From Cruorifilaria tuberocauda (Eukaryota; Nematoda; Chromadorea; Rhabditida; Onchocercidae), in the NCBI GenBank assembly GCA_013365365.1, contig JABVXU010000358.1:1-56856 (forward strand): DNA of 56,856 nt, in the 5' to 3' direction. Within the stretch, counting starts at the first letter, position 1. Each line of letters starts with the position of its first letter. The notes beneath the pieces were generated by a model. That model made no database searches, was not told where the DNA came from, and saw only the letters and a program-made list of their open reading frames with translations. A program made the translations under genes and the position numbers. Below are positions 39,445 to 52,220 of the stretch, in pieces.

Positions 39445-42400
39445 CTGAAAGTTTATTTTTTATTTCACTTTTCGAAACTTTATCACTTGAGATAAATTTT
39501 GTAAAACTGTTAAAAATTTATGGAAAAGCCACTTTTCAATTGCTACAACTTTCATCATAACTATAGGTGTAGAGAAAAGAACTATCATATCAGATAAAAA
39601 CTGATAGATTGATACCTTGATATCTTATAGTTATCAATAAACCGTAATTCAACCATAAAATTATCGACTGTTTAATAGTTATCATGTGAAGAGACATGGA
39701 AAACAACAAGAAATGAGTTAAATAAAAACTCATTTTCTTCCTTTTTTTTTAACAGAATTAAGTTCAGGATTGTTATTAGATGAAAATGTTCATCGAAATG
39801 AACTATCAATTGTAAAAAGTACACTTAGAAATGAATCAGTATTAATAAAGAATGTTTGCACTAATAAACTAGTATTCACTTAAAACATTTATATCGAAAA
39901 GTTTCTTAACTTAAAAAATAAGTAATCAAAGTAAACGAAAATGGATGATTGGAATTTAGAATAAAAATGAAAAAAAAAGAAAAAAAAAAGGAAATTCTGG
40001 CAACCAGGAAGAGGAAAACGTCAATACGATGTTGGATCATTTTCAATAACGATGCCAAGAAGAAAAAAACTAAAGCAAATAGAAAAGCAGAAGGTAGAGT
40101 ATGCTGCTCGGATCGTAAGTGCATTTGTTCCGACATAGCGGCGCCATTTACCCTTCCCAAATTAATTCATCTATCAAAAATGAAGCGCGTAATTTAAATT
40201 TTAGCAAAATTAATTTCTTCTAAATTAACTGAAATAATTTTTCTCCGTTCATTTGTTAATTTTAATTAAAGAGAATTCAATAAATTATGGAATAATTAAC
40301 TATTTCTTATTTTATTACGCATAGTTTATCGTATATTTATTTCGTTATAATATTGGAATAACTCTTACCTTTAGCTATTTTAATAGTATTTGAAGATGGA
40401 GTATAGATGGCGTTCTCTTTTTCCTTCGGATGATAATTATATATATATCAATTCTATAGCATTTCTCCTAAATCCATTATAAATGACCTGGAACGAAAAA
40501 TGCACATTCATGAAAATTCTAGACAACACCTAAAACTAATGCAGTAAATAATAGTCCATAATGCATCATAATACTCAATTCTATCATGAATACAAACGGC
40601 AACAAATACAATACTGTTACCTGTGAGCATCATCGTTTACAAAATTATGGAATGCCTTTTAAGCCGGATCTCCAGAGAAATGATTATTACAGTGGCAACC
40701 AAAATTAAGAATTTTTGTACTATTAAAAAGTATACCTCTACCGGAACAAGAAATATCGTGTAACTTTTCGATACACATTAAAATTTTTGAGTTTATTTTC
40801 CCTAACAATAAATCCTTTATAATTGGTGAGCAGTTGAACACTTAAGTCCACTAGAAATGCAGCAATCTCGGAATGAAAGCTCATGCACGAATCTTTATCC
40901 CTCAATTACAACAAATTTGTTATAACTCTATAAATTCCACATAATTTTATTCCTAAACCACTGAGTCAAAATTGGATGAATTACCAAACAATTTGCGCAG
41001 GAAAAAAGGAAAATACCAATCTTGTACATAATGATTTTAATAATAATGTCATAATGTTGAGTGTAATGCATCAATGATGAAGCATTTTTATGCCAGATAC
41101 CGCAAATCTCCAGAAAAGAATTTATGACTCCACAGCCGATAAACTGTCCCGTTTAATTCACTCCCTGATAAGACACATCGAAAACGAAGCAATCAGAATA
41201 ACCAAATAATTTAGATACCACACTATACAACAATGAAATCTGTAATTAATTATTCCAAAAAAAAGGAAAAAAACTTGACCAGGAAGCATGTAGTGTAAGA
41301 ACAGCCATATTCAAATTCAGTACTTCATCCCTTGCCTTCCAAAAAAGAAAGTTTCATTGGACGCAAAATGATTAAGACAAATGAAAATGAGTACATTATA
41401 AAGTATCACACACGAAACCATCGAAACGAAAAACTAAAATTTTATATGCATTCAACAACTAATTATACAGCATAAAAAATGACTTTCTGGAAAATCAGAA
41501 AACAACTTCGACCAATTAAGTCTAATCCTGGAAGAAATCCATATTACATACTCAATAGTAACGGAAAACAAGAAAAATGATGAGAGAATATAAAATGAGC
41601 AAACCTAATCACCAAATAAAAAACAGGAGTTGTATGAAACATAAAAATATCATCAACAATAATTTAACGAATTCTGAGAACAATCCTACAAATGAAAGAA
41701 ATCGGTTACCCATTACAATATCATAATAACGCCTTTTTAGAAATTAATAAAATTAAGTAATTATTGAATAAAAAGATCCTTGGGAACGGGGAAAATTTCC
41801 AGAAGCATTACATATACTATCCTTTCATATCGTCAAAAATTCTTAATTGCATTTTTCATTCCATCTAAACGCCCTGCTGAATATAATTTGAATCACGTAC
41901 ATTCTACAGTTGATAAATTAATCATATGTGAAGCAGGTTTATAAAAAGTATCGAGCCTTCCAACTTCATTTAATGAGTTCAAGCTTATACAAATGAAACT
42001 TAGAAACAAAATGCAAATAAATAATAGCAACAGTCAATGATGACTGATGACGATGCCCACCCTTAAGCTCAATAAATAGTATACACACAAGAGAGATTAT
42101 ATGCTTGGATCAAAGACAATGAAATCACCGGCAACGACCATGAACAATCATTGCTCTGAAAAGTCAATGACTGAAGCCGTGTAACCGAGAATTTCTACGC
42201 ATAATGAAATTTAAAATTTCGATCTAAACATAAATCATTTCAGAATTCAATAACTCATTTAAGGAGGAAAATACATCACAAGTAAAGATAATTTAATCTC
42301 GAAAAATGAAACAAGTTCTATTTCAAAAACGATCACATAAAGTCTCACACACTTCATTCTCGACTTGAGGAATCAAAATAATGGTTTTAACATGACTAAA

Positions 42401-42797
42401 CGAGGATATGTTCAATAGGAATGGACAAATTAACTATGATGCAAGTTGAAACAAACATGCAGATGCTGCATACAGTCCCATCTTGCTCATACCCGTATTA
42501 AATATATCATTCAGTCAATCATCACATGATATATCATTCATCGAACTTGTCAAAAAAGATCATTGATACAGCTACACTCCATACAAACTTTACAATAGCA
42601 ATTTTAAAAACTAAAAACAAAATACATGTTGGAAATCAAGTTACATATATACAGATAAAAAGTGTCGCCCTTTCAAAAGCTATTCCCTCTCTTCACTGGA
42701 CCGATTAACTTCTGCAAATGTGACTATTCCAAAAATAAGCTCTTAACCTTCTTAATGAAAGCAAACAAAAAAATGCACCACACTATTATATTAGCGA
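39445..42797. other. Spacer between the ataxin-7-like and receptor genes
   Basis: This 3.35-kb AT-rich interval should contain the receptor promoter and the 3' UTR of the upstream gene. The only item that stands out is a Cys-containing open frame at 40659-40841, listed separately. Other short frames are A-rich and unconvincing. Confidence 0.5.
40659..40841 (-). other. Cys-containing 60-aa open frame, EGF-like ending
   Basis: The frame ends ISCSGRGILF...FGCHCNNHFSGDPA before a stop. The CSGRG and GCHCxxxFxGD spacing resembles the second half of an EGF-like module but lacks the last cysteine. I found no flanking exons. It could be a degenerate exon or a chance frame. Confidence 0.22.
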
Positions 42798-45700
42798 TCA
42801 ATAAGTGCGAGATTCCGAAGCGAAAGATGATACAGGTATAATACTTCGATTGGTTGAAGAGGATGAAACAGTCCCAAATAAAGATGCTTGATTACCATTA
42901 CAACAGGTTGAATTAGAGCATTTTTCTAGTACCGGTAATGGAACGGTAACTGTACGTCGATTACCACTACAAATGCCAACAAAAGAGGCATCACGCAGCT
43001 GTGTTATTTGAACAGTGATACCACGTGATACATTTAGATGATTCTCCACTGATACAGCGAACGACGAACAATCTCTTACCATCCCATTATTCAGTAAATG
43101 TGAACCAATATAATTAGCTGGAATTTCGTGGTAAAACTATTACCACAATATGAGGTATTATATATGAAGAGGAAAGAAAGAAGCGTTACACAAATTACAT
43201 TATTTTGACAGACAGTAAAAGTCTTTCGGTGATTTGAGAAAGCCATGTCGCATCAGCAAGCAAATTCCTAAAAACACGTCAACTAGCAATTGGAAAGCAA
43301 TGGAAAAACAAAGCATGACAGAGAAAGAATTATTTCAAAATAACATCAATTCAGTTTCTTGTCAAAATAAATAAATAATCATTGGATAGCCTGACTAATT
43401 TACTACAGTGCTCTTTGATTTATAACGGAACCGTATATTAGAAACAGCCATGCATATAGAGCCGACTATCGAATCGTCCGTTCTACCTACCCATTAGTAA
43501 GAAAACGGTTACTTTATTTATAACAACATTAAAAAATAAAGGATTTTATGAACCGATGCAATGTATTCAATTTAAATAAGCTTTATTTGTTACTTTATGC
43601 CAGTGAAAACAGTGCAATTAATTAATTCACTCCTCATTTAAAATGAAAATTAGTTGATTCACGTTTAAAAAAATGAAGGATAGAAGCGAAACCAACCTCC
43701 AAAACGAGCCTCCATATCATCCGCCGGTGATGCTACTTTTGTCTTACGTACTGTTTGCCGTGAAGCAGTATTCTGTTGAATCTGATACGAAGAAGTGCAA
43801 TTTGAGCGCTGTTTGCTTCTACTTGCGACGTTCGTTCCCCGCTGCATATTACCCGTAGCAGCATACGAATGCAGGCCGTAAGCTGAAAAGAAGTAAATGT
43901 CACATTTCCACTTTCCCTAAGTTCGCGGTTATATCTAATAGTTCGCTCATATTACCTACTACTTTGATGATAATATAATCAAAATTGGGATTAATCACTG
44001 GTATTTAATAAGATTCTGAGTTTCACACATACCTGGATACACCCGATCCTTGGGATTCATACGTACTGAACCTGCGACCGAAGTGGCAGGATAATTGTTT
44101 CTTTCATTTTTCAACTCAGAATGAAAAACTAAAGTTTTTTCAGTTCCAGATGAAGAATGATGATGACAAACTCGTCGATGCGTTGGCACCTTCACGGTTC
44201 GCACACCTTCCACTACAAAATAATGAACCCGTTTTAACAATAAATTTTAAAATTTACATTACATAATTAATATTTTTTACTTTCTCAGAAAGCTGGAGCT
44301 CATTTATATAAAACATAAAACATATACCATTTGTTGTAGTTAAAGGGCGAACTCTGCTTACAACTGTTGGCTGCATTTTTTGTACGGCTACTTGTCTTAT
44401 TGTAGGCTCGACCCGTGACTGATGTTCCATATGCCGCATTTCCGTATAACCGCGTTCATTCATCTCTCTTTCACGATCTTTTCTTTGCCTCTGCAGCAGA
44501 TCAATTTCTCAATATATTACAAATGAATTTAAAGGAAAAAATTATAAACTTTAGCAGTAGAATTTCTATTTTTAAAAGAGGTTCACGTGACAGCAAATTT
44601 GATACCTTTTATAAATGATGAATTTTTCTCTTGACTAAGTTCTGTTTAACATGAGGAAACCAACATTATATATATGATCGAGATCAGCAGTATGCGGTGA
44701 TTTCGACGGTATGTACACATAGCGATAGTCTGGACGTATCACCGTCTTACCATGAATCGGTACGCACACTTCATGTGGTATTATTTGTGAAGTGGCAGGC
44801 TGATGCGCCGTATCCGCATGAGAACGAACAGTACGAAAAACCCGCGGCGAAAATCCTTTCTTTCGTATCGCATGAGGGAGATGATTAGAACTCCTAAAAA
44901 AAGTTACGTACCAAATGCATGAACAAAAACTGATTAACAATTTTTTCACTTTTTTTTTTTAAAAACAATTTCAAAACCATAAAAAGTGGACCATTCATGA
45001 AAAAAAATTACTGCACGGATATTGGGTTTTATCTTCAATATATCATAATCGTGATTTATGAAAAACGATTTTTCTACTCTATTAGTGTTATGACAAGCTT
45101 TAAAAAATTACCGAGTTCCATAAAGGTTGTCTGGTGCTACTGTGCTATAATTATACGGATATTCGGATACTTCTTCCTTAGTAATTTTCATTGTCGAATT
45201 TGTCCCTAAAGACAGTCGGCTTCGCTCTGGCCGTAAATTATGATTGATCTGATCGAAATGTTGGTCTAACTCTGAAACCGAATGACACTATATTATATTT
45301 TTAACAGAAAGGATATGTCAATGTAAAAATAAAACAGTTTAATAAAGAAAACTTATATAAAAGCAGTTGAAGAGATAAGCCTACCCTGGTTTACAACTGT
45401 TAGCTGTACTGGGTCGCGCACCTCTTTGTACATCTTCTCTGGCATGTTATTGTGAAAACTTGGCAGTTGCGAAAATCGTTCTACATCATCCGGTAAATCA
45501 TGTACTCTACAAATACAAGATACTGACCAAGAAAACGACGAAGTAATATAGAGTAATTAACTCAGTTATAATGAAGAAATCTTTGAAAACGAACCCACGA
45601 TTTTGTTCCGCCAAAAAAATATCGGGAGGTGAAGATCTTGTTTGCGTTGGATAATCTACAGTTGTTTTTCCGTTGACTGGCACTTTATATACTCTCGCAT

Positions 45701-48700
45701 TTGGATAATACATTTTCTGTTCCGGATCCAAGTAGAGATCGTCATACGAATCGCTAAAACAATGAATATTGTAAAACAACAAAAATTTTAGTTCCTGCCA
45801 AGATTTTACCATGAAATCTGTAATTTGGTAAACATACTCATCACAAAAATCTTCCGTTGGTGGTGATGAACACGTTCGACTGCCACTTTTCTGTGGTGAG
45901 TAAGCAACCTGAAAAAAGATTCAGTGCATCACAATCTGCCTTTATGACTTTTTCTTTGATCTGGAGAGATAGAATAGGCGTTGAACCATGTAAAAATAAT
46001 AAAAATTAGGATGGTTTTCATATAAGAGCATCACATAAAATTTTCGCTAAGTATACTGCTCAAAGCACAACTTGGTAAAGTAATTACATTCTCATTCAGA
46101 AAAGTTTAAAAATAAACTTGCCGAAACAAGTTGTGGAGAACGAGGCTGTTGAGGAGACAAATATACTGTTTTCTCCACTATAGGACGTGTTATGTGACCG
46201 AATTCATTACCCACATAACATTCTTCATTATGTGACAAACTTTGACTTCTTGCATCCTCCGAAATCTCTTCTCGTGGATAATCATGAAAACATCTAGAAC
46301 AAAATTATCTATGTCGATGTCTTAAACTAATAATAATGACCATGTAACTTGCATAGATTATAAACATAGTAAGGTGCTGTTGCATTATAATCTCGCAAAC
46401 AATCGCAAAACACACTTTTAAAATATCTAGATGAAGCAAAACATACGGTTTGGTCGCAACAATTCTTTCCTCAATCGGGTAACGGGTTTCAATATTGTCA
46501 TGACTTGCAACTAAATCCTCCTCATTCTGCTCTAAAACCATAGAGCGATTTGAATGAATATCATTCAAATCATTCGGATGATTCAAATCACTCAAATGAT
46601 TCAAATCATTTAGATGATTCAAATCATTCAAATGATTCAAATCATTCAAATCATTCAAATGGTTCAAATCATTCAAATGATTCAAATCATTCAAATCATT
46701 CAAATGACTCAAATCATTCAAATGATTCAAATCATTCAAATCCAGATCTTCGTTTGGTTGTAAGGATGATGGCTGTGACAAATCAACCACTTCTTGATAC
46801 CCGCTCGCCGTAAATCTTTCATCAGGTTGCAAAAATGGATTTTCCTCAAACTGATGATCATAATAAATGTCTTCTTGTGGAATGACGATAGGTGGTGCTA
46901 TCACAGGGTCACCCATCAAGTAGCACTCTTTCTCTGTTGTCGGAGACAGTAGTATGGGTGGTGATGGTACATATAACCGATGTAGATCGGAATCTTCATG
47001 TAGATGGCTCTCATTACCCGAATTCTCTAGTGACAATTTCTCATTCGATATCCAGTTCTGCTGTGTTTCGCCTCTGTCTGATCTGAAATAAGATAAATTA
47101 ATGGAAATAATATTTAAATATAGAAAACTAACAGTAATTAAACATTACGTCTAAATAACGCTCGGATGATCCTGGAACACAAATCTTCTGTTAAGCTCAA
47201 AATAAGGAAGCACTGTTTCTTGGATATAAAATCATTTTAACAAAACCATTCTTTTTCTTGTCAATAATTCTTAAGGCCACACTAAACCTTGTATACAGAA
47301 TACATCTTGTTTCCTAAGAAATCTAAGAATGACTTACTCGAGAGTTGGGCACTTCGTCATACCCTGAGACAAATCCACATTTAAATCTGCTTCATTCCAC
47401 TGTCCGGAACAATTTACCATCACTTTCGTTTGTTCTTTAGCATCAGGTGTTTCGTCGTTTTCTTTTTGCAATCCTTCTGAATTGTTGATCGATTTTAGTG
47501 CAATTGCTGGCTGCACAAAAGTGCTATCCGCTGATAACAAAGTAGAAGGAGGAGCCAGTTGTGCTAACGCTTCCGCCGGAACTTTATTAATTTCAGTAGA
47601 AGCCTCTGTGTTTTGAGAAGTTGTTGCAGCATCATTATAAATATGACTATCACCCGTATTATCATGTTTAATAATAACATTACTCGATGCTGACTTATTC
47701 GCTTCCTCAGCATTTTCCTCTGAAAATACACTTTTATCAAGTCTTTTTGATCCAGTAATCTCCTTACTCGTTTTTCAATTAATTATACAAATTTCAAAGC
47801 ACAAAAAAGGTCAATATAAAAGCAAAACGTAGATTCCTTTAAACGCCAAGTGATATAATTTTTTAGGAGACAGTATGCACTCTCGAATATCAAAAACATT
47901 GAGACAAGAAAGGTATGAAATGGAAGTCAAGATATTCGTTTTCTCTCAATAAATTGCAAAGATAATACCTTTTTTAGATGACCGCTTTTTCCTACGGAAA
48001 TGTTCTAAAGAGAAATTGTCTTCGTCAGATGAATCCCGTTTTCTCTTCTTCCCTTTTTTGTTTTTCGTTTTGCCATTCAATCGTCGATTAACTTTAGTTT
48101 TTAACCGTACTTCGTCTTTGGTAACATTAGCCAAAGTTGACTTATTTTGTTCACTTGCTTCACTTGACTCCTGTTTATATACATATAAATAATATCTCAC
48201 TTGGAATTTGGGATGGAAAAGTAAAGCCGAAATAAATTTACTTGTACACTCCAGAATCAAACACTCCCTCGTTTTGAGCAAAAAGGAGAACTTCAGGCAG
48301 TCGTGACGAACGTAATCACACGGATAGTTACAAAAATCCCAAAATGCATGTTCCAATGTAATACATTTTTACTCGGCTCAACAAATATTAGATTCACCTG
48401 GAAAACTTCTTCATGTCTCGATACTCGCAATGAAAGCTTGAGATCGTCTTTCTGCTCCACGGAGTACCTTGCTGAGGTAGCCTGAGAAATAATACTTCCA
48501 TTTCGACCTGAGTTTTCTCTGAAAATAATAAAGCTATAGAGTGTCCATTCTAAAATGCACGGAGGAATAATAAAAAAACCATTCAAGCACCATGTGGAAG
48601 AAAATTTACTTCGAGCGTAAAAATTAGGTATCACATCCAATGAAAATTATATCAAATGCTTAATTTTATGATTGGAACATACTTAGGTGATGCAATTGAT

Positions 48701-49502
48701 GTTGATAATCGCCGATATGGCAGCGAAAGAAGGGGAGAAACGACACGACGAGGAGGAGAAAGCAGAAAGGACTGGCATTCGTCGCCAGAGCCTGAATTCA
48801 TATCATAACCATGCTGGGAACGCATATGATGTCCATAGCCAACGTCCTTCAAAATTAAGCCACACTTCTGCAAAGAAAATTTATAAAACACCGTTACTCC
48901 TCTAAATAGCAAATGTATTCGCAAAAAGAACACAATGTGAAATCGCCTGTGCACGTGCACAGGAGTGTAATTAAGGAATTAACCTTGCAATTGATTAGCA
49001 GCATGGATTCGAGTTCAATGCTAGGATAAAAACCGTAACAAATTGCTTCTGAAAAAGGAATTACATCAAAACATAAATCTAATGTAACATTATGACGGAA
49101 AACAGTACAGGTAATGTAGAAATTCCTTTTTAAAATCTTCACATTTTGAAGAAGCATGTTTCTAGAAGCACTTTCTGAAACTGGCACTCAATAATATTAA
49201 TATTAGACTTCCGAACGAACAAGTCAGTAATTCACTTATCCTCAGTTCACGCAAGACCGTCTTAAACGCTCATATTCAATAGTATTTTTCGGGTTGACAT
49301 AAAATTTCGCTATGAAATCAATCATAAATGCAAAGAGAATAAAATTATAGAACTGAAATCGAATCAACTTACTCTGTGACGGCATAGCAGCAGCATCGTA
49401 ACTTGTACCGGAAGCAGCCGTTAGGCCACACGTTTGCGTTACACGTTGCCATGTTTCCCAATCGAGTCCAACCAAACTGGCATCGCTTTCTTCTGTCGAC
49501 AT
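42798..49502 (-). CDS. Ataxin-7-like zinc finger protein, largely disordered
   Basis: Seventeen exons join in phase: 49502-49373, 49048-48984, 48867-48683, 48518-48398, 48170-47969, 47719-47338, 47082-46447, 46293-46122, 45908-45838, 45753-45595, 45506-45385, 45271-45112, 44893-44665, 44490-44328, 44212-44033, 43882-43697, 43117-42798 (about 1,160 residues). Residues 46-84 (ICYGFYPS... then INCKKCGLI and GHHMRSQHG) form C-x2-C-x11-H-x4-H (Cys64, Cys67, His79, His84). Placement and surroundings resemble the N-terminal finger of ataxin-7/Sgf73, a subunit of the SAGA deubiquitinase module. Residues 170-235 hold a Lys/Arg cluster (KKGKKRKRDSSDEDNF), a likely nuclear localisation signal. The rest is polar and Pro/Ser-rich. 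I do not see the SCA7 domain that ataxin-7 proteins carry, so the assignment is tentative. An in-frame TAA precedes the ATG. The C-terminal exon (residues 1054-1160) is more ordered and Cys-containing. Confidence 0.85.
46560..46742 (-). repeat. 9-bp-unit coding minisatellite (Leu-Asn-Asp/His)n
   Basis: About 20 copies of ATTCAAATC or ATTCAAATG lie within exon 7 of the ataxin-7-like gene. On the coding (minus) strand they read DLNHLNDLNDLNHL, a leucine every third residue. Unit length of nine keeps frame. The opposite strand is also open, reading Ser-Asn-His/Asp repeats, but that is a repeat artefact and not a gene. Confidence 0.92.
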
Positions 49503-50090
49503 AACTGTTTACAGAAGAATAACCAGTAGCAACGAATAATTTAGAATCAAAATTTGAATAAAACTCCAGTGAATCCACGGATTTCCTTATCACAAGCATT
49601 TCGTATAAACAGTCACCATTATATAAAATATATAAATAATCATGTTGTAGCACGATACCTCCGCCAGTACTGGAGGATAAACTAAAAAGAATTTAACAAT
49701 ATTAGAAAAATTGAAAAATATTTGACAACATTTGCTTTCAACAATAACGACGTTCATTACATAATGATGATGCGCTCATACGATATTGTCGATTCGATGA
49801 CACACAATCGATAGGGAATCAAGCGGAATATTTAAATGAGATAAAATTTAATGGTAGCAGAAGAAAATGAAAATATCTCATTCCATTCTACCATCACCTC
49901 CTTATGGTTTCTTTTCAGATTTAACAATATCATCGAAAGCTCAGAAAAAAAAAAAAGATAACTTGTTATCATTCGTTAGATTTACACGTAACATCAATGT
50001 CATAATAGTAAACGTTGGTACATTACCTCTTTCGGCTTATTCTGTATGGCATTCTATTACTTCAGGCGGTTTACTTGTACAGAAAGAAAA

Positions 50091-50147
50091 AGGAGAGAGA
50101 GGGAGAGAGAGAGGGAGAGAGGAAGGAGGAGAAAGAGAGAGAGAAGG
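50091..50147. repeat. GA-rich microsatellite
   Basis: An imperfect (GA)n/GGGAGA tract of about 57 bp. The open frame across it is low-complexity. Confidence 0.85.
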
Positions 50148-50662
50148 AGTGATAGATGGGAAAGAAGAGATTAAGCCATCCACTCCGGGTAAATGCGGCA
50201 AGAAAGCCGAGTATGAGCCAGTTCAATGGTCCTTTTTAAGGAAAGTTTGAAGGGAAAGTGCAATTCGGTGGGTTCTTTTTTTGAAAACATAGTTTATATG
50301 CTCACTTTCATTGCCCTTTTTCCCCCGTAGTTTCGTTACTTTTATGAGTTCAGGTAAGTAGGATATAAACATGTAAATTCAAATTGGACACTAAATCCCT
50401 TTCCTGTAATTGAGTTCTAATAAGTTTAGCGCGTTATACGTTAAGTCTAATTTTGTAATGCAGCTTCAATTCGTATAAATTCAGTTAGCAACGCTTAAGT
50501 CCAAAACATATTCGTAAATTTACTTCATATAAGAATAACTGAATCCATCTTCGTTATTTCACTTCTAGATTAGAGTTTTTCTTTTTATTGCAACTATATA
50601 TCACGTTGTTTGCTACTTTTGCTATTTTCCCGTATGTATTATCCTGAAAAGTTATATCAGGT

Positions 50663-50677
50663 GGGGGGGGGGGGGGG
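50663..50677. repeat. G15 homopolymer
   Basis: Fifteen consecutive G residues in an otherwise AT-rich context. Its length may be unreliable because of sequencing. Confidence 0.85.
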
Positions 50678-51571
50678 AGTTTACACCTTAGCATAATTTT
50701 CGCATCTCACTAAGAATAAATCTAACAACTAAAAAGAAACAAAGAAAAAACATTCCAGTAGTTCTCATATATTTTTCTGCGGGAAAAAGGAGTAGCATAT
50801 TTGATGCAACAGAGGAAATGGATTGAATTCATCTAATTTTATCGCAGAAAAATCACATGCGAATTATACAACTGGTATATTGGATCCAGAAAATGAAAAG
50901 GAACAGTTTAACTTTTACAAACATTTCATCAATGCTTATTAGTGGAAGTATGGATATTATATGTAAGCTATATGACATTACAGTTTAGCTTAAAACGTAA
51001 GTAGCTTATAATTGGGAAATTAACAACCTGAAAGAAGAAATTCTGACTATTTTAATTTTAAAGTTATTAAACTTTTAATTTTACTACTGCATTGATTTTA
51101 TCGGATCATTTCAGGAAAATAGAAAACAAACTGACAGACAAACAATGAATACAGTAATCCAACAGAGCCTTCGGTACGATGCTAATGAGTGGTACCATTT
51201 CAGTTATCTATCACTTCGTTGTCCTATTTCATTCTTTAATTATCAGAAAAGTAAATAAGAATTCCGGAAAATATAATAGTAGTATGAAGAAAAATTGCAA
51301 GATAGCTAAAATACAAAAATATATGAATCCAGAAAATGATGATTTTTTTTTAGGCATACTAAAATCGATTAATTAAAGACTGTTTTTCCGGATCATGTAA
51401 TCCAGAAATCGGTTAGTACCAGTGTATAATTTTACCAGAGATTGTTGTACGTTCTCCTTTCCATCTACTAGCTAACAACTACCTTCCTACCCCCATCCCC
51501 CACCCTCATACTTTGACTCAGAACGCAACGCGTTACGCTCGCCTTTGATGAACGCATATCCTCGGTATTGC

Positions 51572-51625
51572 TATAAACAGTTGCAGCGCTGGTCTCGTAG
51601 CACGTTCGTGGCATCAGATTACGGT
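51572..51625 (+). promoter_or_regulatory. Possible plus-strand core promoter and 5' non-coding exon
   Basis: TATAAA at 51572-51577 sits in a locally GC-richer stretch (about 51530-51620) and is followed by GCATCAGATTACG and a good donor GTAAGA at about 51622. This could be a promoter with a short non-coding first exon of a gene that lies further right, since no coding exon is seen downstream on this strand in the window. Confidence 0.3.
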
Positions 51626-52192
51626 AAGATCGCAGTTAAGTGTTCATGTGGTGATAAGTAAGTGATAAGAATAAAAGTGAAGTAAAGAAAAAAAAATTGA
51701 TAAGGTCACCATAATAACAATATGTATAGGTCGGGTCATTCATTATCCATGCAACCTTTTATAATATTTTGATTTTGAAAATTCAGCAATTGAATAATTC
51801 GATAACAGATAACAGTTGACCAAGGATACATATCAAAGTAATAATTTATCCTTATCATTATCCTAGAATATATTTAATAGGAGATAGAATAAGGATTAAA
51901 CTTCTCACTAAAATAAATTGATGTCATTTCTACATGGAACGATTAATGGACATCATTCTATATTGGACAATGACGAACAAAATATTGATGAGAAATTTTT
52001 TTCAAAGTTAAAATTCCTGTAAGATTTAGGGGTAATCGATAATAACATGATTTATATGGTAATTTTTTATTTATCAATTGATTAAACAAGTTATATTTAA
52101 GATATCGTAATTACTGATAATCGATCAGAGAATATATTTGAAAGCGAAGGTATAAAATTTAATATAATGGTAGAAAGCAGTTAAGTGATCAA

Positions 52193-52220
52193 TTTATCTG
52201 ATCCATCTGGATCAGATAAA
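52193..52220. repeat. Perfect 12-bp stem hairpin
   Basis: TTTATCTGATCC and its reverse complement GGATCAGATAAA are separated by the loop ATCT. Confidence 0.75.

Noticed and set aside
46550..46813. 87-aa plus-strand open frame rich in Ser-Asn-His
   Set aside because: It is the antisense translation of the 9-bp coding minisatellite in the minus-strand gene.
47338..47338. Splitting the ataxin-7-like gene in two at the TAA after exon 6
   Set aside because: The stop is inside a perfect GTAAGT donor, the phase joins exon 7 exactly, and exon 7 has no good start codon of its own.
29439..49502. Operon of the three minus-strand genes
   Set aside because: Intergenic gaps are 1.6 and 3.4 kb, much larger than the roughly 100-500 bp typical of nematode operons.
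49867..50250. 127-aa plus-strand open frame
   Set aside because: Its second half is the GA microsatellite, and the first half has no recognisable domain, splice partners or conservation evidence.
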